From contig JAEZQV010000366.1 in NCBI GenBank assembly GCA_023441125.1, forward strand, positions 1-18,781: 18,781 nt of DNA, given 5' to 3'. Made by a program: the position numbers and the translations under genes. The notes under the pieces were generated by a model, which saw nothing but the letters and a program-made list of their open reading frames with translations, searched no databases and had not been told where the DNA came from. Origin of the DNA: Bacillota bacterium (GTDB lineage Bacteria; Bacillota_C; Negativicutes; Sporomusales; Sporomusaceae). Below, piece after piece: positions 15,745 through 18,781 of the stretch (position 1 is the first letter of the stretch; each line of letters begins with the position of its first letter).

Positions 15745-16065
15745 GTGACGGTGGTCGTGAAAAAACAGGTGACTATAACAAAGGATTGCTCGCTAATAAA
15801 GCTGAACGGCGAAATGTACACCGAAGATGCCGCCCAACTACGCCAGGAACTGATGGAGTGTGTCGCCCGGGGTAACAAGCAGCTGGTTATCGATATGCAC
15901 GAACTGAATTATATCGATAGTCTGGGCATTGCCGCCCTGATTTCCGTTAATAAAAGTGTTATCAATCAGGGAGGTGGCATTACATTAACAGGCTTACATG
16001 GCACGATCAATGAACTGTTCGAAATAACAAAATTAAAAAATCTGTTTACCGTGCTGGAGGAATAA
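15745..16065 (+). CDS. STAS-domain anti-sigma factor antagonist-like protein (first copy)
   Basis: The protein has about 102-107 residues and is a single STAS domain like SpoIIAA/RsbV. The phosphorylatable Ser lies in LNYIDSLGIAALISVNKS. The first possible GTG (15745) overlaps the AAGGAG ribosome site, so GTG 15751 or 15757 is the likelier start; the latter gives MKKQVTIT, matching the start of the second copy. In partner switching such proteins, when unphosphorylated, bind a serine kinase/anti-sigma factor and free its target. No such kinase is in the window. It is the first gene of the rightward cluster, 74 bases before the PAS-GGDEF-HD-GYP gene. It shares Y-IDS-G, ISVNK/LSINK, LxGLxGTxxELFEIT and LKxxF with the second STAS protein, so the two are paralogues. 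Confidence 0.9.
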   Translation: MTVVVKKQVTITKDCSLIKLNGEMYTEDAAQLRQELMECVARGNKQLVIDMHELNYIDSLGIAALISVNKSVINQGGGITLTGLHGTINELFEITKLKNLFTVLEE

Positions 16066-16139
16066 CATAGCTGGGATGAAACGTTGCGGGTGGTGCGAGT
16101 GTGAGGATATATCATCGCTGATTACGGAGGTATCATCTT

Positions 16140-17579
16140 ATGCTTAGAGTACAGAAAAACAAAGAGCAGTTAATCACGGAAATCCTTAATCTGCAAGTTA
16201 CTACCTCTATCCTGGATAATATCAACGATGTCTTATGGGTCAAAGATTTGGCCGGGCATTATGTGCTGGTCAGTGAATCCTTTGTCCGGCGCCACGGCCA
16301 GCCTGCCGACGAAATAACAGGCAAAACAGATTTTGATCTTCACCCCTATCATTTAGCGCTGCACTATGCGCACAACGACCATATCGTCATTGCCGACGCC
16401 AAAACCCATATGTTTTTAGAACCTGAATTAATGCCCGACGGGACGGAGCAGTGTTTTGAGGTTCGCCGCAGCCCGGTATATGATTTCAGCAAGCGAATTG
16501 TCGGCACGCTGGGTGTCAGCCGGGATATTTCCGAACGCCAAAAGCTGGAGAGCAACCTGCTCTTTGTTAGCGAGCATGACTCCCTGACCGGGCTGTTTAA
16601 CCGGCGTTATTTTGAGAAAAAAATTGAAAAACTGTCCCGCCAGGGAATTCACCGCATCGGGCTGATGCTTTGGGATATTGACGGACTTAAAATCATTAAT
16701 GAGACTTTAGGACACCAGGCCGGCGACAAAGCTTTGTTGAAGGTAGCCACGCTGCTGGCTCAATCCGTAGGCCCCCGCGGCACGGTGGCGCGCATCGGCG
16801 GCGACGAGTTTGCCGCCATTATTCCCGATGTCCATGCAGCCGATATGGAAGATTTATGCGCCAGAATCGATGCCAGTATCCGGCAGGTCAATTCCGGGCT
16901 GGGTGTCATCCCCCTCAGTGTTTCCTCCGGCTATTCGTCGACAGACCTCACCGTGGAAAACTTTGAACAGCTGTTCAAGCGGGTGGATGATGCCATGCAA
17001 AAGGAAAAGCTGCTGCGCATGCAAAGCCATCGCAGCGCTTTGGCCCTGACCGCCAAGGAAATGCTTAAAGCGCGTGATTTCATAACCGAAGAGCATGGCG
17101 ACCGGCTGCAGCAGCTTGTAATTCAACTGGCCACGGTTGCTGATGCAACGTCCATCAACCTCAATGAGTTAAAGCTGTTTGCCCAATTTCACGATCTTGG
17201 CAAGATTGGTATTTCCGACAACATTTTGTTTAAGGCCGGCCCATTAACGCCGGCTGAGATGGAAGAAATGCGCCGGCATCCGCAAATCGGGTTTCGCATT
17301 GCCCAATCCATCCCGGAACTGGCGGTAATTGCCGACTGGATCTTAAAACATCATGAGTGGTTTGACGGCACAGGCTATCCGTTCGGCCTGCGCAGTGCCG
17401 CTATTCCCCTGGAATGCCGCATCCTCGCCATTGCTGATGCCTATGATGCCATGATCAGCGACCGGCCTTACCGGCGGGCGCTGACCCAGGAGCAGGCAGT
17501 GGCGGAATTAAAAAAATACTCCGGACGTCAATTTGATCCTGAGCTCACAACCTTATTTATCAGGATGCTCGGTGATTGA
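16140..17579 (+). CDS. PAS-GGDEF-HD-GYP bifunctional c-di-GMP enzyme
   Basis: The protein has 479 residues; ATG 16140 has TACGGAGG 9 bases upstream. A PAS domain (about 20-135, SILDNINDVLWVKDLAGHY to GVSRDISERQ) is followed by a diguanylate cyclase domain (about 140-295) with intact RIGGDEF (GGDEF 220-224), DxLTGLFNRR and WDIDGLKIINE metal/substrate motifs. Next is an HD-GYP phosphodiesterase domain (about 305-478) with HDLGKIGISD (HD 351-352) and HHEWFDGTGYP (404-414). The usual RxxD inhibitory site before GGDEF is replaced by RGTV. No membrane segment is seen, so it is cytoplasmic. Both catalytic motifs look functional, so it may make or break c-di-GMP depending on its PAS signal. It is flanked by two STAS paralogues, suggesting their phosphorylation state and c-di-GMP level are linked. 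Confidence 0.93.
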   Translation: MLRVQKNKEQLITEILNLQVTTSILDNINDVLWVKDLAGHYVLVSESFVRRHGQPADEITGKTDFDLHPYHLALHYAHNDHIVIADAKTHMFLEPELMPDGTEQCFEVRRSPVYDFSKRIVGTLGVSRDISERQKLESNLLFVSEHDSLTGLFNRRYFEKKIEKLSRQGIHRIGLMLWDIDGLKIINETLGHQAGDKALLKVATLLAQSVGPRGTVARIGGDEFAAIIPDVHAADMEDLCARIDASIRQVNSGLGVIPLSVSSGYSSTDLTVENFEQLFKRVDDAMQKEKLLRMQSHRSALALTAKEMLKARDFITEEHGDRLQQLVIQLATVADATSINLNELKLFAQFHDLGKIGISDNILFKAGPLTPAEMEEMRRHPQIGFRIAQSIPELAVIADWILKHHEWFDGTGYPFGLRSAAIPLECRILAIADAYDAMISDRPYRRALTQEQAVAELKKYSGRQFDPELTTLFIRMLGD

Positions 17580-17648
17580 TCCGGCCTGAGGCGCCGGTAC
17601 ACAGAAGATACGTTCTTTTTTTGGGCGTGCATGAAGGGGCGATACAAT

Positions 17649-17963
17649 TTGAAAATGGAAATCACTCTGGCAGCCGAGCGGGTCTTTATTAAAATGAGCA
17701 GCCGCTTGGATGAAGAAGATGCTCTGGTTTTGGAGCAACAGATTAAAGCCTATTTGGCCAAGGGCTATAACACCTATATTTTTGATATGAGTCACTTGCA
17801 ATATATTGACAGCGCCGGTCTGGGCACGCTGCTGTCTATTAATAAGCAAGCCCTGCGCCAGGGTGGACACGTCACCTTGCAGGGCTTGTGCGGCACGGTG
17901 GCCGAGTTATTTGAAATAACCCGGCTTAAAGCAGTATTTAAAACCGAGGAGCTTTCCTGTTAG
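17649..17963 (+). CDS. STAS-domain anti-sigma factor antagonist-like protein (second copy)
   Basis: The protein has about 104 residues and is a single STAS domain with the Ser in LQYIDSAGLGTLLSINKQ. An ATG at 17631 is in frame but has no ribosome site. TTG 17649 has AAGGGG 9 bases upstream and gives MKMEITLA, parallel to the first copy, so it is preferred. It lies 69 bases after the c-di-GMP enzyme and 44 bases (to ATG 18008) before the GAF sensor. RsbV/SpoIIAA-like proteins switch partners on Ser phosphorylation. The D-S-A-G motif here versus D-S-L-G in the first copy may give different partners. Confidence 0.9.
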   Translation: MKMEITLAAERVFIKMSSRLDEEDALVLEQQIKAYLAKGYNTYIFDMSHLQYIDSAGLGTLLSINKQALRQGGHVTLQGLCGTVAELFEITRLKAVFKTEELSC

Positions 17964-18007
17964 CCAATAATTGAAATGACGCAGCAAGCGGAAAGGAGGC
18001 CATGCGA

Positions 18008-18781
18008 ATGAGAGATGCTTGTCAGCCGGTCGGGTTACCCGGCATTGTAAACAGCAAGTTTGATTCGCATAATTCGTACATTCAGGCTGCTCAATCGTTG
18101 ATTCGCAGTTTTACTTTCAGCGGTTCGCCGGACGAGTTTCTGAACAGTGTAGTCAGGCTGATTCAGCAGGAAACAGGCTTTGCCTGCGTAGGTATCCGGG
18201 TGTTGAACGAAAGCGGGTATATTCCCTATCATGCCTATACCGGCTTTAGTCAAGACTTTTGGGAAACCGAAAATATGATTCCCATCGCGTGCGATGACTG
18301 CAGCTGTACCCGCATCATGACCGGTCACCTGCTGCCTTGCGACAAGCCGGTGATAAATGGTAACGGCTCTTTATGTATAGATGATACGGCAGAATATATC
18401 CAAACTCTGTCCGTGGATGAATTTGCCTTCTATCGCGGTACCTGTGTAAAATCGGGATTTCGCAGTATTGCCATCACGCCGATTGTTCATAGCGGCCTAA
18501 CCCTCGGCCTTATCCATCTGGCTGATCTAAAGCCCAATCTCCTCAGCCTGGCCACCACGGAATTTATCGAATTCATTGCGCCCCTGGTCGGCGAAGTCCT
18601 GGCCCGGGCCCGGGCTGAGCGTTCGGTGCAAAACATTCAGCACGATAAAATCATGCTGGAGAACATTGTCGCCGGCATCAGCAGCCTGGCTTTTGTCGCC
18701 GATCTGGACACGCATGAATTGCTATATGTGAATAAAAACCTGACCGGTGCCAGCGGCCGCAGCCAGGCCTGCGGCAAATGC
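18008..18781 (+). CDS. GAF-PAS sensor protein, N-terminal part (runs off right edge)
   Basis: The frame is open to the window end (258 residues visible). ATG 18008 is preferred because AAAGGAGG (17992-17999) is 8 bases upstream; ATG 18002 is too close. Residues about 30-210 form a GAF domain (LNSVVRLIQQETGFACVGIR, GFRSIAITPIVHSGLTLGLI) with a Cys cluster CDDCSC plus further Cys (LPCD, SLCI, GTCV). A linker helix leads into a PAS domain (MLENIVAGISSLAFVADLDT, then LLYVNKNLTG and GKC). Such sensors usually end in a histidine kinase, GGDEF or other output that cannot be seen. A serine-kinase or phosphatase output (RsbW/RsbU-like) would complete a partner-switching module with the two STAS genes. 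Confidence 0.85.
   Translation, partial: MRDACQPVGLPGIVNSKFDSHNSYIQAAQSLIRSFTFSGSPDEFLNSVVRLIQQETGFACVGIRVLNESGYIPYHAYTGFSQDFWETENMIPIACDDCSCTRIMTGHLLPCDKPVINGNGSLCIDDTAEYIQTLSVDEFAFYRGTCVKSGFRSIAITPIVHSGLTLGLIHLADLKPNLLSLATTEFIEFIAPLVGEVLARARAERSVQNIQHDKIMLENIVAGISSLAFVADLDTHELLYVNKNLTGASGRSQACGKC

Noticed and set aside
17581..17625. Terminator between the c-di-GMP enzyme and the second STAS gene
   Set aside because: The GCCGG stem is short and lies well away from the T-run, and only a 4-bp stem precedes the T-run. Continued transcription is more likely.

Overview
The window looks like chromosomal DNA of an anaerobic, spore-forming Negativicutes bacterium (Sporomusaceae-like Firmicutes with an outer membrane). 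This is inference from gene content. It has strong AGGAGG-type ribosome sites with frequent GTG and TTG starts, a CitA/CitB-type two-component system beside a malic enzyme and a DASS transporter, stand-alone STAS proteins with c-di-GMP enzymes, and a large RTX calcium-binding protein. No rRNA, tRNA or CRISPR array was seen.

Region 1 (1-4176, minus strand) is a two-gene unit. A membrane-anchored protein of unknown function is followed 17 bases later by a very large modular secreted protein: an N-terminal lipase-like domain with GHSLGG, a Trp-rich tandem repeat, a LysM-like segment, an EF-hand-like calcium block, and RTX nonapeptide repeats. A single-base frameshift near 2681 splits this gene. 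The downstream frame stays open for 893 codons to the left window edge, so the break is very recent or a sequence error.

Region 2 (4177-6177) is a 2-kb, mostly AT-rich gene-poor stretch. It holds an internally deleted IS4-like transposase remnant between possible 17-bp inverted ends, and several strong palindromes. One is a three-tier nested inverted repeat (5967-6045) that may be a terminator, a structured RNA or a repeat element.

Region 3 (6178-11286, minus strand) is a C4-dicarboxylate (probably malate) module, in transcription order: sensor kinase, response regulator, terminator, malic enzyme, DASS transporter. A plausible scheme is that external dicarboxylate is sensed by the kinase, the regulator activates the AT-rich promoter region at 8827-8932, and malate is imported and decarboxylated to pyruvate.

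Region 4 (11374-15285, minus strand) is the most unusual part. One gene is the first half of a superfamily-1 (DNA2/NAM7-type) helicase with a long coiled-coil insert. Its Walker A motif is degenerate, and the protein stops exactly at the end of the motif II block, so the second RecA domain is absent. The next gene, 24 bases on, is a winged-helix protein with a PLD-like domain whose HKD signature is almost wholly lost. Both reading frames are long, intact and have good ribosome sites, so this looks like a maintained pair of pseudo-enzymes rather than ordinary decay.

Region 5 (15745-18781, plus strand) is a signalling cluster: STAS protein, PAS-GGDEF-HD-GYP protein, a second STAS paralogue, and the start of a GAF-PAS sensor that runs off the right edge. 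It suggests partner-switching (RsbV/SpoIIAA-like) control linked to c-di-GMP turnover. No RsbW-type kinase lies in the window.
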